Shown: positions 42,091 to 50,545 of the stretch, piece by piece
How the letters are laid out: the number at the start of each line of letters is the position of its first letter
How positions within the stretch are numbered: the stretch's first letter is position 1
From: Paenibacillus sp. ACRRY
GTDB lineage: Bacteria; Bacillota; Bacilli; Paenibacillales; Paenibacillaceae
Reading direction: 5' to 3'
Length of the DNA stretch: 64,000 bases
Assembly: GCF_022346995.1 (NCBI RefSeq)
Contig: NZ_JAKRNM010000005.1
Coordinates: 310,001-374,000, forward strand
Program-made: the position numbers and the translations under genes
Notes under the pieces: model-generated
The model's database searches: none
Seen by the model: only the letters and a program-made list of their open reading frames with translations
Told to the model about the DNA's origin: nothing

Positions 42091-43740
42091 CTATTTAGTG
42101 CTATGAAGTGGAATTCGTAAATCTTCATCCGACTTCTTCGTTGTATAGTTCGATACATAAAGATCAATGTCTTTACCCTTAAAGTCATGAAATACTTCTG
42201 TATGTTTATTATCGGTATCGTTGAAATACAGTGGCGTTAAATATTGCTTTTCTCCCTGCTCAAGGAAATAAGTCTGGTTGATCCCGCCAAATGTAGACTC
42301 TGGGCTGGACGACCCAACGTACAGGTTCCCGTCCTTGAGATAATAAGTCCAGTTGATATGGAACCCTTCGTATTCACTTGTTATCGTTTGTGGCTGAGTC
42401 GAAATATCCTTTAGACGAATAGAAGTCTGGCCACCAGCATGCTCATCAACTCGGTCCTTCGCAATCAAGGTTACGGGTTTGTTGGCCACAGAACTTACAT
42501 CTATGAGAGATGAGTCGGACTGCTCAAATCGCAGTTCAGTCTGGTTAGGATTCAACGTGCCTTCGAGAGAAACATAGCCTTCCAAAACTTTGCCACCCAC
42601 TTCCAACTGATAAGTCCGATATGGCAGTCTGTAGTAGTCTTCTTGATGATCAATAGTTAAACGAATCTGGGTTGGCGTTACCACTATCCCACTGATTCTA
42701 GCCTCTCCATCCAATGACTGCAGTGGAATATCCATTTCTTTCTTGACTGAACCTGTTCCCATCTGCTGTTGAGACAAGGAGAGATCGACGTTCCAGGTTC
42801 CATCTGTTCGCTCTTTCTCATGTGTATATGTGAAGGCAATCCGATTAGCTTCTTCTTTGAATTGCTTCTCATTAAATATTTGCATACTGGAGTATGCTCC
42901 GGTTGCACCTTCTGTACCGTAAACTGGGCTTTCCGTTTCTTTAAGCATGTTCCCGTCTGCATCATAGGCTGTAATTCTGGCCCAAGTCTGTTCATTCAAC
43001 TCCGTATCTGTAAAAGTCACGTTGGAACGAATCATGATCTGATCTTCCGTGTGCTGGAAGGATTGTACTTCTACCGTTTCGATTCCGTCTTTTTGTATAT
43101 TAAATTTCTGAGTATTAGTGTTCTTGGGATCGAGTGTAATGTCCTCTTGAATGTCTTGCAAATATGTTACACCTGTAATGGCGAATTGTAGATCGGATTG
43201 GTTCTCTGACATCACCCAGTCCGTTTCGAAGTATCCCTGATACACACCTTGCTCTTCGTTCCATTGTTGATAATAGTGCCCTTCAATAGGTGTACCCTCA
43301 CTGTCTTTCAAGACCATCTGATCATATCTGATTTCTGCTCCGTCTGTTTCCATGCCAGATTTAATCGTATAGAGAAGGACTGTTCGGTTATCGTCCACAA
43401 AAGCGTTATGCACCGTTAAGGTTACTCCGTGAGCCGTGACGCTTTTTTCAATAGACTGACCATATCCGGCTTGGAGAGCTGATTCAATTCCTGACTTATG
43501 GGATAAAACATCGCTCCAATCATATTGAAAGGCCGCATATACCGGAGTAGCCATTACAGCTACAGATACACCGAGGACAATAGCAACTTTCGTCTTACTG
43601 CGCTGTGATCTTTCCTTGAGCTGATCTGCCACCCGTAGCTCGTCCATCTGTATGCTGTTAAACATCTTATCAAAATCCGGATATTCGATGTGGTCTGAAT
43701 GTTTCATGTGGTTCTTAACCTTGGATTCTACTGTATTCAA
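42091..43740 (-). CDS. DUF4179-type membrane protein, probable anti-sigma factor
   Basis: 549 residues, TTG start behind AGAGGAGA and overlapping the end of the ECF sigma gene by 26 bases. The first 45 residues are charged and cytoplasmic (likely sigma-binding). One membrane span lies at about 51-70 (KVAIVLGVSVAVMATPVYAAF). The rest is a large extracytoplasmic beta-rich region, beginning YDWSDVLSHKSGIESALQAGYGQSIEKS, the DUF4179 hallmark. The coupled arrangement with the sigma gene supports an anti-sigma role; the signal sensed is unknown. Confidence 0.82.
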   Translation of the reverse strand: MNTVESKVKNHMKHSDHIEYPDFDKMFNSIQMDELRVADQLKERSQRSKTKVAIVLGVSVAVMATPVYAAFQYDWSDVLSHKSGIESALQAGYGQSIEKSVTAHGVTLTVHNAFVDDNRTVLLYTIKSGMETDGAEIRYDQMVLKDSEGTPIEGHYYQQWNEEQGVYQGYFETDWVMSENQSDLQFAITGVTYLQDIQEDITLDPKNTNTQKFNIQKDGIETVEVQSFQHTEDQIMIRSNVTFTDTELNEQTWARITAYDADGNMLKETESPVYGTEGATGAYSSMQIFNEKQFKEEANRIAFTYTHEKERTDGTWNVDLSLSQQQMGTGSVKKEMDIPLQSLDGEARISGIVVTPTQIRLTIDHQEDYYRLPYRTYQLEVGGKVLEGYVSLEGTLNPNQTELRFEQSDSSLIDVSSVANKPVTLIAKDRVDEHAGGQTSIRLKDISTQPQTITSEYEGFHINWTYYLKDGNLYVGSSSPESTFGGINQTYFLEQGEKQYLTPLYFNDTDNKHTEVFHDFKGKDIDLYVSNYTTKKSDEDLRIPLHSTK

Positions 43741-44260
43741 AACGATTCTCTCCTCTCAGGTTAACCTTCTCGTAGTACTCAAGTTTCTTTCGCATCAATT
43801 TGAGAGCCTTGTGCAATCTGGATCGCACGGTGCCCTGACGTATATTGAGGATTTCCGAGATTTCAGCAACAGATAGATCACCGATGTATCGCAGGGTTAT
43901 AACACTGCGCAGCTTGTCAGGTAATTGGCGCAATTGTTTCTCCAATTCAGCGAAGGATAACTTTGCCATGACCATTCCATCCACTGAACTTCTAGCAAGA
44001 GCCTCGGATTGTTGTAAGTTCTGTAGTTGATCTTGCTTATCATTTTTGACTTTGTTCTTACGAATAATGTTGAGGCATTGATTCATGGCGATCCGCATAA
44101 TCCAGGCCTTGAGGTGTGTAACATTTCTCCAGTCCTGCCGAAACACAGTTACAAACACATCATGGCATACATCCTCGGCATCCTGAATGTTTTTGAGCAT
44201 ATACAAGCAGGTACGATATACATCTTTGTTGTAAGAATAGAAGAGTTCATGCTCGGTCAC
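43715..44260 (-). CDS. ECF RNA polymerase sigma factor
   Basis: 181 residues from a GTG at 44260, 8 bases after AAAGGAG; a longer frame from 44299 lacks a site. Region 2 (DVYRTCLYMLKNIQDAEDVCHDVFVTVFR) and region 4 (LPDKLRSVITLRYIGDLSVAEISEILNIRQGTVRSRLHKALKLM) are both present. It is cotranscribed with the membrane anti-sigma gene. An ECF autoregulatory promoter could not be assigned with confidence. Confidence 0.93.
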   Translation of the reverse strand: MTEHELFYSYNKDVYRTCLYMLKNIQDAEDVCHDVFVTVFRQDWRNVTHLKAWIMRIAMNQCLNIIRKNKVKNDKQDQLQNLQQSEALARSSVDGMVMAKLSFAELEKQLRQLPDKLRSVITLRYIGDLSVAEISEILNIRQGTVRSRLHKALKLMRKKLEYYEKVNLRGENRFEYSRIQG

Positions 44261-44430
44261 TTCTGCTACTCCTTTCTTGTTGGGATATATAATAGACAAG
44301 TGAGCGCCGAAAATGATTCACTTTTTTTTATCCTAGCCCACATATAGAGAGTGTTGAGACATTCCAGTACCGCTGGTGATTCATTGGAACATGCACTTAT
44401 TATGCTATTATTAAATCTATAATTTTCTTA

Positions 44431-44676
44431 ATGAGGAGGTTTTTTGTTATTGTAACCCAAGAGTTTGAACAGTCCAATCCTATCCATATTAGCACGCCCT
44501 TATCCTCGTACATTCCTTACATAGAATGGGGAATCATCATGTTCTTCATCATCCTTGGCAGTATCTTTGTAATTAGAATTGGTCAGAGAATCATTAGACT
44601 GCTTGATCTTTTAATTATTGAAAAAACTAACAGTAATAAACAGATGCAATCCGACCGGACAGATCAAAGCAAATAA
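44431..44676 (+). CDS. small single-span membrane protein
   Basis: Up to 81 residues. One membrane span (about 32-52, EWGIIMFFIILGSIFVIRIG) is followed by a basic, then polar tail. The GAGGAGG that should serve as ribosome site overlaps the ATG at 44431. With normal spacing it points to an in-frame ATT at 44449, so the true start is uncertain. No family recognised; monocistronic between the sigma gene and an AraC gene. Confidence 0.6.
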   Translation: MRRFFVIVTQEFEQSNPIHISTPLSSYIPYIEWGIIMFFIILGSIFVIRIGQRIIRLLDLLIIEKTNSNKQMQSDRTDQSK

Positions 44677-44733
44677 TGACAGGCCGCGAAACAAGTATTC
44701 CTCTATTATAGAAATCAAGGAGTGGTCAACCGT

Positions 44734-45579
44734 ATGAACTGGATTGAATCGTTGCAGAAGGCTATACAGTATATCGAAGAGCACCTACTCGAAAATGTAA
44801 CGATAGAGCAGATCTCAGCGCAGGCGCATATCTCGCCTTTTTATTTTCAACGTACGTTTACGCTGTTAACAGATGTTACCGTATTCGAATATATAAGGCG
44901 TAGACGATTAACACTGGCAGCACATGAACTGTTGCAGAGTGACCACAAAATTATTGATCTGGCGCACAAGTACGGATATGACACTCCTGAATCTTTCTCT
45001 AAAGCTTTTCGCAGACAGCATGGAATTGCACCCAGTGAAGCACGAAAAAGCAGCAATTCAGTCAAATCGTATAATCGCTTGGTTATTCAAGTCAGTTTAA
45101 AAGGAGCGGAACCGATGAATTATAAAATTGTTGAACAGGCTGCATTTACATTGGTTGGGATCAAGCAAGCTTTCTCTTATGTAGATGGAGAAAATTTACG
45201 AGAAATCCCGAAGATGTGGCAAGAAGCGTATTCGAGCGGAACAGAAGACCGTTTACTGGAACTTAATAATGGGGCTATACGAGGATTACTTGGAGTCTGT
45301 GTAGATCAGACCGAAATTGAAGAGAAGCAAATGGAATACTGGATTGGTACGGCGTTTGATGGTGAAACACCTGAAGGACTATCATCCATCACCATTCCTG
45401 CTTCCAAATGGAGTGTTTTCGAAGTTCAGGGCCCAATGCCTGAAAGCATACAGAGCTTGTGGAAACAGATCGTTTCCGAATGGTTTCCATCTAATCCTTA
45501 TGAGCATGCAGGAACTCCGGAATTAGAGGTTTATCCAGGTCCTCATCATGCGCCACAGATTTGGATACCGATTAAATAA
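44734..45579 (+). CDS. AraC-family regulator with GyrI-like effector-binding domain
   Basis: 281 residues from the ATG at 44734 (AAGGAG 11 bases before). Here the AraC DNA-binding domain is N-terminal (about 1-100, ISAQAHISPFYFQRTFTLLT and YDTPESFSKAFRRQHGIAPSEARK). It is followed by a GyrI/BmrR-like ligand-binding domain (about 125-281). This arrangement (as in Rob) binds hydrophobic small molecules. The target is unknown; the Nudix gene starts 14 bases after its stop and probably shares the transcript. Confidence 0.9.
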   Translation: MNWIESLQKAIQYIEEHLLENVTIEQISAQAHISPFYFQRTFTLLTDVTVFEYIRRRRLTLAAHELLQSDHKIIDLAHKYGYDTPESFSKAFRRQHGIAPSEARKSSNSVKSYNRLVIQVSLKGAEPMNYKIVEQAAFTLVGIKQAFSYVDGENLREIPKMWQEAYSSGTEDRLLELNNGAIRGLLGVCVDQTEIEEKQMEYWIGTAFDGETPEGLSSITIPASKWSVFEVQGPMPESIQSLWKQIVSEWFPSNPYEHAGTPELEVYPGPHHAPQIWIPIK

Positions 45580-45592
45580 GGGAGTGAGCGTA

Positions 45593-46063
45593 ATGACTTC
45601 GAAATTTCATCATCTGGCAAGGGGAATTATTATCAATCAGGATCAGGTTCTGCTCGCCCATGCCATTGGTCATCAAAATACGTTCTTGCCAGGAGGCCAC
45701 ATTGAATTTGGTGAAAGCGCACCTGATGCACTGAAAAGAGAGATTGAAGAGGAACTGGGGCTGTCATGTTACATTGATGGATATTTAGGATCAGTAGAGC
45801 ATCGGTGGGAGAAAGATAAGGAGTTACACTGCGAAATGAACCATGTTTTCAGAGTGAACGTTCCTGAACTGGATGTGTTACGATCTCCTGTATCCCTTGA
45901 GTCTCATATTGAATTCTATTGGGCGTCCGTGTATGAGCTTGCTGGGCATCATTTGCAGCCTTATCCATTCCGTAAGTTAATTCCACAGCTTGTCAGAGGA
46001 GATACATCGATATGGTGGGAAAGTACGTTGAAGGATGGCATAACAGCGGATAATATCGAATAA
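45593..46063 (+). CDS. Nudix hydrolase
   Basis: 156 residues from the ATG at 45593 behind GGGAGTGA. The Nudix box GGHIEFGESAPDALKREIEEELG matches GX5EX7REUXEEXGU exactly, giving the Mg-binding Glu residues. It hydrolyses nucleoside diphosphates linked to another group; the substrate is unknown. It follows the AraC/GyrI gene. The 627 bases after it (46064-46690) contain no gene, but hold a 13-bp repeat array, a terminator and a DnaA box listed separately. Confidence 0.9.
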   Translation: MTSKFHHLARGIIINQDQVLLAHAIGHQNTFLPGGHIEFGESAPDALKREIEEELGLSCYIDGYLGSVEHRWEKDKELHCEMNHVFRVNVPELDVLRSPVSLESHIEFYWASVYELAGHHLQPYPFRKLIPQLVRGDTSIWWESTLKDGITADNIE

Positions 46064-46151
46064 GGTTACTACTCTTGTTAGGTGAGAGTAAGGAATTCAT
46101 TCCGTTTAATATTGTTCTCTATATTTAGAAGATGGCGGTGTCTAAAAGCCT

Positions 46152-46242
46152 TTCAATACCCTTCATCAACACCTTAGTTCAAAATCTTAGTTCAACACCA
46201 TTTTTTAAAACCATAGATTAACACCTTTAATTAATACCTTTT
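46152..46242. repeat. seven tandem 13-bp AT-rich repeats
   Basis: Seven consecutive units without gaps, for example TTCAATACCCTTC (46152), ATCAACACCTTAG (46165), TTCAACACCATTT (46191) and ATTAACACCTTTA (46217). Consensus WTYAANACCWTWG. Tandem AT-rich 13-mers are typical of unwinding elements in bacterial and plasmid origins. GTGTCT occurs on both sides (46138 and 46257). Confidence 0.8.
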
Positions 46243-46279
46243 TACAGGCGAAAAAAGTGTCTCAAAAGGCTTGATCCAT

Positions 46280-46328
46280 AAGGGCTTCTGTATCTGGATA
46301 ATTTTAGATACGGAAAGCTCTTATTTTT
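46280..46328 (+). terminator. terminator-like hairpin after the 13-mer array
   Basis: AAGGGCTT-CT-GTATCT (46280-46295) pairs with AGATAC-GGA-AAGCTCTT (46306-46322), followed by ATTTTTAT. It may end the Nudix transcript, in which case the 13-mers are transcribed. Confidence 0.65.
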
Positions 46329-46474
46329 ATGCAAAATGATAACGCTAAGGTACACATTAGGAAACGCCAAACCAACACTACATGTATAGAAATACCCATT
46401 AACGATCAATACATCCAAATGAGCAAAATCAGTATGAACATCACTTACATAACAAAATCACATGAGATAAAACG

Positions 46475-46483
46475 TTATCCACA
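46475..46483 (+). other. perfect DnaA box
   Basis: TTATCCACA, identical to the DnaA consensus, in a 627-base non-coding stretch, 230 bases from the 13-mer array. A single box can occur by chance; here the context supports it. Confidence 0.5.
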
Positions 46484-46690
46484 GTTTTATTGACGAAATT
46501 GGGATTCACAGGAAGTTATGAGATCACATCTATTTCGCTATTTAAAGAGCAGATCCAACTATAAGCTCACAATAATGGGAAGAATAGAAAAAACAAATAG
46601 CAGTCATTCTACCATTCGTAGAACCACTGCAACATAAATTAGACTGAAACCAATGATAAGGATGCACAAATAAATCTAACCTTATAGAAA

Positions 46691-47905
46691 TTAGACGACG
46701 TGTGCTTGAGATTGATTATTTATTTGTTTTTTCATATACTTCTCAATTTCCATCTTGATCTCCAGAATTGGAGCTGGAAGAGTTCTGATCCGGTAATAAT
46801 GTTGGACAAACCATTCAGGTTGTTGTCTGAAACGATTAAGCCAGCAGGAATGAATGAGACGAAGTTTGTCCCACACTTTAACTTGTTGGCTATGCGCTGC
46901 TTCGATTAGTTCTTGATTCATAATGGAGATCTCATCATTAGCAGATAGGTTGGTCTCCGCCATGTGTTTCTTTTGTTTGATCTGTTCAAGCTCCACAGAT
47001 AGTTGAACTGCATAGTTTAACTCGGCTGATTCCATAACGGACCGAAAATAAGCGCTGATCTCATTCAGTTCATTCTTTTCTTCATTCACAATATAGGATG
47101 AATCTTCTCTGTAGATCATGTTAAAGAAGGTCTGTGACCGTCTGCTATAATTTTGAATGCTAAAGAGAGCATGGTCGAAAATTTCAGTTGCATACTCATA
47201 TCCAAATTTCGCATAGTAATCTTCCATGACTTTGGCTATTTGCCAAACCGCTTTCCGGGATATAAAGTCACAACAAAAACGATGCTTCATAAGCTGTTTG
47301 GTCACCCACAGCTCAGCACCTTCAGAATAGATTTCACCCATGTCAATCCATTTGGAGTGAACGTTTAGTACTTGGAAGTTTTCAGTATGTATTTTGATCT
47401 TCAGATATTTAGAAGCCTTCTTAAGGATCGTGATCGCTTCTTTTGGCGTGCGAACGTTAAGCAGTCCAGTTGGTCCATAAAGATCATTAATATAACCCCA
47501 GCGGAAATTACCTGGAATATAGATAAGCTCTTTGCCAACATAATGAAGCACAAAGCGTTGAACATTTCGATCTTCAGACAGAAATTCATCGCAAGTAAAG
47601 AAGGCAAAATTTTTGGCATAGAGCGTTTCTTGTGAAACTTCCGCTTGATCACGCACAAAGATATAACGGTCAAAGAACAATGTACCAGCGTTATTGTAGT
47701 GAATAATACCCTCGTGTTCTAACTTGTGGAGAAGAATTCGGATTCGATAAGTGGAGGTACCCATTCGTTTAGCAAGTTCGGTCTGAGAAAGAGGAACTTC
47801 TCCACCATATGCGCAAACGGTACCCAGCAGGAGTTTAAGTTTGAAAAGCAAACGAGTATCATGATGTAGGGTCTGTGCATCGAATAGATCAGGATGGTGT
47901 TTCAT
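46691..47905 (-). CDS. winged-helix protein of unknown function beside the iteron array
   Basis: 404 residues, ATG behind AAGGAG. An N-terminal winged helix (about 25-80, GGEVPLSQTELAKRMGTSTYRIRILLHKLEHEGIIHY) is clear. The remaining 320 residues are mixed alpha/beta then helical, with no motif I recognise (VRTPKEAITILKKASKYLKIKI, AVQLSVELEQIKQKKHM). The AT-rich composition differs from backbone genes. It lies downstream of the iterons on the same strand as the initiator-like gene. It could be a second replication protein, a copy-number regulator or a partition factor; the sequence does not decide. A candidate small RNA runs opposite to its 5' leader. Confidence 0.7.
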   Translation of the reverse strand: MKHHPDLFDAQTLHHDTRLLFKLKLLLGTVCAYGGEVPLSQTELAKRMGTSTYRIRILLHKLEHEGIIHYNNAGTLFFDRYIFVRDQAEVSQETLYAKNFAFFTCDEFLSEDRNVQRFVLHYVGKELIYIPGNFRWGYINDLYGPTGLLNVRTPKEAITILKKASKYLKIKIHTENFQVLNVHSKWIDMGEIYSEGAELWVTKQLMKHRFCCDFISRKAVWQIAKVMEDYYAKFGYEYATEIFDHALFSIQNYSRRSQTFFNMIYREDSSYIVNEEKNELNEISAYFRSVMESAELNYAVQLSVELEQIKQKKHMAETNLSANDEISIMNQELIEAAHSQQVKVWDKLRLIHSCWLNRFRQQPEWFVQHYYRIRTLPAPILEIKMEIEKYMKKQINNQSQAHVV

Positions 47906-47982
47906 CTGCGCTTCTCCTTACTCCCAACTGTAAAAATGGGTATGGAAAATAAGGGTTTTGGCTTTTGTTTTTTTAGAAGACA

Positions 47983-48103
47983 TGCTATAATGAACACATC
48001 AAAAAAGAAGCAAGACCAAGACCCCGACTTTTCGTGGTTTTAATAAGTGCCAGTCGCCAAACTATCCACTTATTAGAACGATATCGTTGGGTTCTTTTTT
48101 TTA
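47983..48103 (+). ncRNA. candidate small structured RNA opposite the leader of the 404-residue gene
   Basis: An extended -10 TGCTATAAT (47983-47991) drives transcription from about 47998. A perfect 9-bp stem TAATAAGTG (48041-48049) / CACTTATTA (48067-48075) with a 17-base loop follows. Then AGAAC...GTTCT (48075-48095) and eight Ts act as terminator. No ORF is inside. Predicted length is about 105 bases. The layout is like antisense copy-control RNAs of plasmids, though the -35 is weak. Confidence 0.5.
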
Positions 48104-48186
48104 TTTTAACAGAGATTTTTATTAGCTTTCCATTTACTATAAATAGATTATAGCATCCGTCTATTTAATTGGGAACACCATGAAAA

Positions 48187-48719
48187 GTACGAGAAATGCG
48201 TAATAAAAATAGAAATGAAGAATGAAACCTAATTTTACGATCATACATATAGTACGAGAAAAAAGGTAGAAATTAAAAATAGGGCTACAAGCTTGCATTT
48301 ATGTTGTACTCGACAAAACTATAAATTTTTTTTGAACTTTATAGTACGTGGAATTCGTAATAAATTTATTAAGGTACGAGTTTTGAGTAATAATTATTAG
48401 AAAGTACGAAAAAAAAGTGAGAATTACGTTAATATTCAGGTTGGTACCCTGTAGTGTAAAGCTTGAAACATCAAATTGAAGTACGAGTTTTTCGTAATAA
48501 AAATGAGACAGTCTTTTCAATCCATTTTATATTGAGAATAATGAATTGAAGTACGAATAATAAGTAAGAAAATGAAATCAGGTACGTAGTTTTCGTAATA
48601 AAAAAATGTGATGTAGCTGCTCTAATGGCGTTACATTCAGATATTTATTTTTATTACGAGATGAAGTACGAAAAAAAAGTAATAATTTAATGCCAGTACG
48701 AGAAATGAGTAATAAAAAT
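48187..48719. repeat. iteron-like array, about twelve 24-bp repeats
   Basis: Copies start at 48187, 48252, 48306 (degenerate), 48344, 48374, 48404, 48481, 48551, 48582, 48666 and 48696, plus one inverted copy at 48646-48669 sharing GTAC with its neighbour. Each is GTACGAG, about six variable bases, then GTAATAAAAAT-like sequence, containing an imperfect dyad TACGA-N5-TCGTA. Several adjacent copies are spaced exactly 30-31 bp (three helical turns). No gene is supported between 47906 and 48820. Typical of initiator-binding iterons. Confidence 0.85.
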
Positions 48720-48799
48720 TCAATGAAGAAGCACAGAAAAAGAAGCCCGTAACTCTAATCATCAGGTTAAATGGGGCTGTATGAGAACCTACATAAGCA

Positions 48800-48831
48800 A
48801 AAAAAATTGGAGAATGAGGTTCATTCTCCAA
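48800..48831 (-). terminator. terminator of the initiator-like gene
   Basis: On the reverse strand TTGGAGAAT, a 7-base loop and ATTCTCCAA, a perfect 9-bp stem overlapping the stop codon, followed by seven Ts. Confidence 0.88.
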
Positions 48832-50323
48832 TAAGTTCAGTCTGTATAGGAAAGGTAAGCTGAATAGGCGGCTCCGCTTGATCGAAAAAGTCATGCATCT
48901 CCGTGTGTGTCAATGGAATAAACGAGATCTCAAAAGAGGAATGAAGTCGTTTATAATCGGCAATGAGGAAATTCAGGCTTTTGAACTCCTCTAGCGCGTC
49001 CTGGATCTTTTTCATGTTTTGTTCCGTTTTTCTTTTGTCCATTCGGACTTTACGCAAGAAGTAGCTGAGCGGGAAGATATCGATGAATTGGTTCCCTTGT
49101 ACATACCGCTCCAGACGCTCTTTCTGTAATGCATGTACCAAAATTTTAGAGATGTTTCCTTCAATGGAATTGAGGCTGTCTCTATAGATTTTGACGGTCT
49201 GTTGATTAATGTACTGCTGGTGGAAATACGTACCGATAACAATTTCGGCGTAACGTCTGCCATTGGGATTGGAGTTGATGACAACCGAGTCAAATATCGA
49301 CCAGTCGGCAGAACCGGATCTTGCTTTTTCAGACTTCTTCTTAATTACGGCCTGGAAGCCAAACGACCTGATTTTACGCAATCTTTTCTCAATCTCAACG
49401 TAGTTTTTAACACCAGAAGAATTATAGGCTTTGCTGACCAGCTTGGAAATATCAACAGTGATCGTCCGATCCGTGTAAAAGGATTCATCCTTCTGGGAAA
49501 GGACATAGAAAATGATATCCCGATCAGTACCATCCAATGATTTCGTAAGGCTTTTATCCGCGAGCAGGAAATCTCCATCCTCAACCTTGATAATGGTGCG
49601 CAGGAACTCATTGTCACTGATCTCATAATCATCAAAATAGGTTTGTTTGTTGGTGATTTCGTCCAATTCCATTCGGATCTTAAGGTTTGTTGATTTTTCC
49701 GCAAAAACGACATCTTCGATCAATCCATGAGGCTGCACATCGACTGCATTGGTTAGATCGTGTTTATCAATAATATCAGCCACAATAAAGTGCAGATCGG
49801 TGTCGATGGCCTTTTTGATCTGATTGGTTTTTTTACTCGACAAGTAACGATAGTCCGTGAGGTAAGTGGAGCTGGTGGTTGCCCACTCACTAATTTGTTG
49901 CAAACGTAGAGCGGGTAAATCATTCAGGTCCTTTACGCCAATCAATCTTTCGGATTCAGCAACGATATCCAGTCCCGCATTCGATGCTTTCATTTGCTCC
50001 AGCGCAAGTTTCCAAGAGCTAATTTCGATCAGAACAGGATTGTTTGGCACGGAATCCAGTTCCTCTTTAAATTTCTTGAGCCAATACTTTTTGCTCTGTT
50101 GTCTTTTACGATAATTTTTATCCCGAATCTCAACGTGGTCTTCCAGATGAGGCGTATCAAATCCAAAATTCTGGATTAAGAGCTCCTTGATTAGCTCAAA
50201 GAGCCACGTCTCTTTTGAGGTGCTGGTCGTTTCCTTGTAAACGTACATGTATAGATGATCGACAATTCTTGGTGGTAAGCACTCAATTGTCTTGGTAATT
50301 GCAAAAAGCGAAAGTTTAACCAT
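48821..50323 (-). CDS. replication-initiator-like protein (plasmid Rep, tandem winged-helix type)
   Basis: 500 residues from the second ATG (50323), 8 bases after AAGGGAG; the first ATG (50329) is too close to it. After a helical N-terminal half, two winged-helix-like units can be traced: about 255-340 (TDRDIIFYVLSQKDESFY, TVDISKLVSKAY, VEIEKRLRKIRSFGFQAVI) and about 385-485 (ISKILVHALQKERLERYV, FPLSYFLRKVRMDKRKTE, LEEFKSLNFLIADYK). This layout fits Rep_3/TrfA-type initiators but I see no diagnostic motif, so it is an inference. It lies next to the iteron array, as such genes do. Repeated AGGGAGAA in the leader. Confidence 0.55.
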   Translation of the reverse strand: MVKLSLFAITKTIECLPPRIVDHLYMYVYKETTSTSKETWLFELIKELLIQNFGFDTPHLEDHVEIRDKNYRKRQQSKKYWLKKFKEELDSVPNNPVLIEISSWKLALEQMKASNAGLDIVAESERLIGVKDLNDLPALRLQQISEWATTSSTYLTDYRYLSSKKTNQIKKAIDTDLHFIVADIIDKHDLTNAVDVQPHGLIEDVVFAEKSTNLKIRMELDEITNKQTYFDDYEISDNEFLRTIIKVEDGDFLLADKSLTKSLDGTDRDIIFYVLSQKDESFYTDRTITVDISKLVSKAYNSSGVKNYVEIEKRLRKIRSFGFQAVIKKKSEKARSGSADWSIFDSVVINSNPNGRRYAEIVIGTYFHQQYINQQTVKIYRDSLNSIEGNISKILVHALQKERLERYVQGNQFIDIFPLSYFLRKVRMDKRKTEQNMKKIQDALEEFKSLNFLIADYKRLHSSFEISFIPLTHTEMHDFFDQAEPPIQLTFPIQTELIGE

Positions 50324-50545
50324 AGCCATTCTCCCTTAAAAAAACTTCTCCCTAAAAATATATCATAACTTCATATCAATTAGGGCAGGGATTATCATGG
50401 AAACGGATTTAGTTTAGGGAAAAGACGACGTATCCATGTCTATCTCTTCATCTATATTGCGTCTCATTCCATGCTGCAAGGTGAGAGGACAACAGGCAGG
50501 TTCGTTGAACTATAAGTAGTAGACTATCAAAAGGAGAGACTATAA

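Noticed and set aside
46138..46262. Insertion-sequence ends (GTGTCT on both sides of the 13-mers)
   Set aside because: The six-base matches are in the same orientation, no transposase is present, and the short AAGCCTTT/AAAGGCTT inverted match is too weak.
48187..48719. CRISPR array
   Set aside because: Repeats are degenerate, contain a dyad, vary in spacing from about 6 to 60 bases, include an inverted copy, and no cas gene is near.
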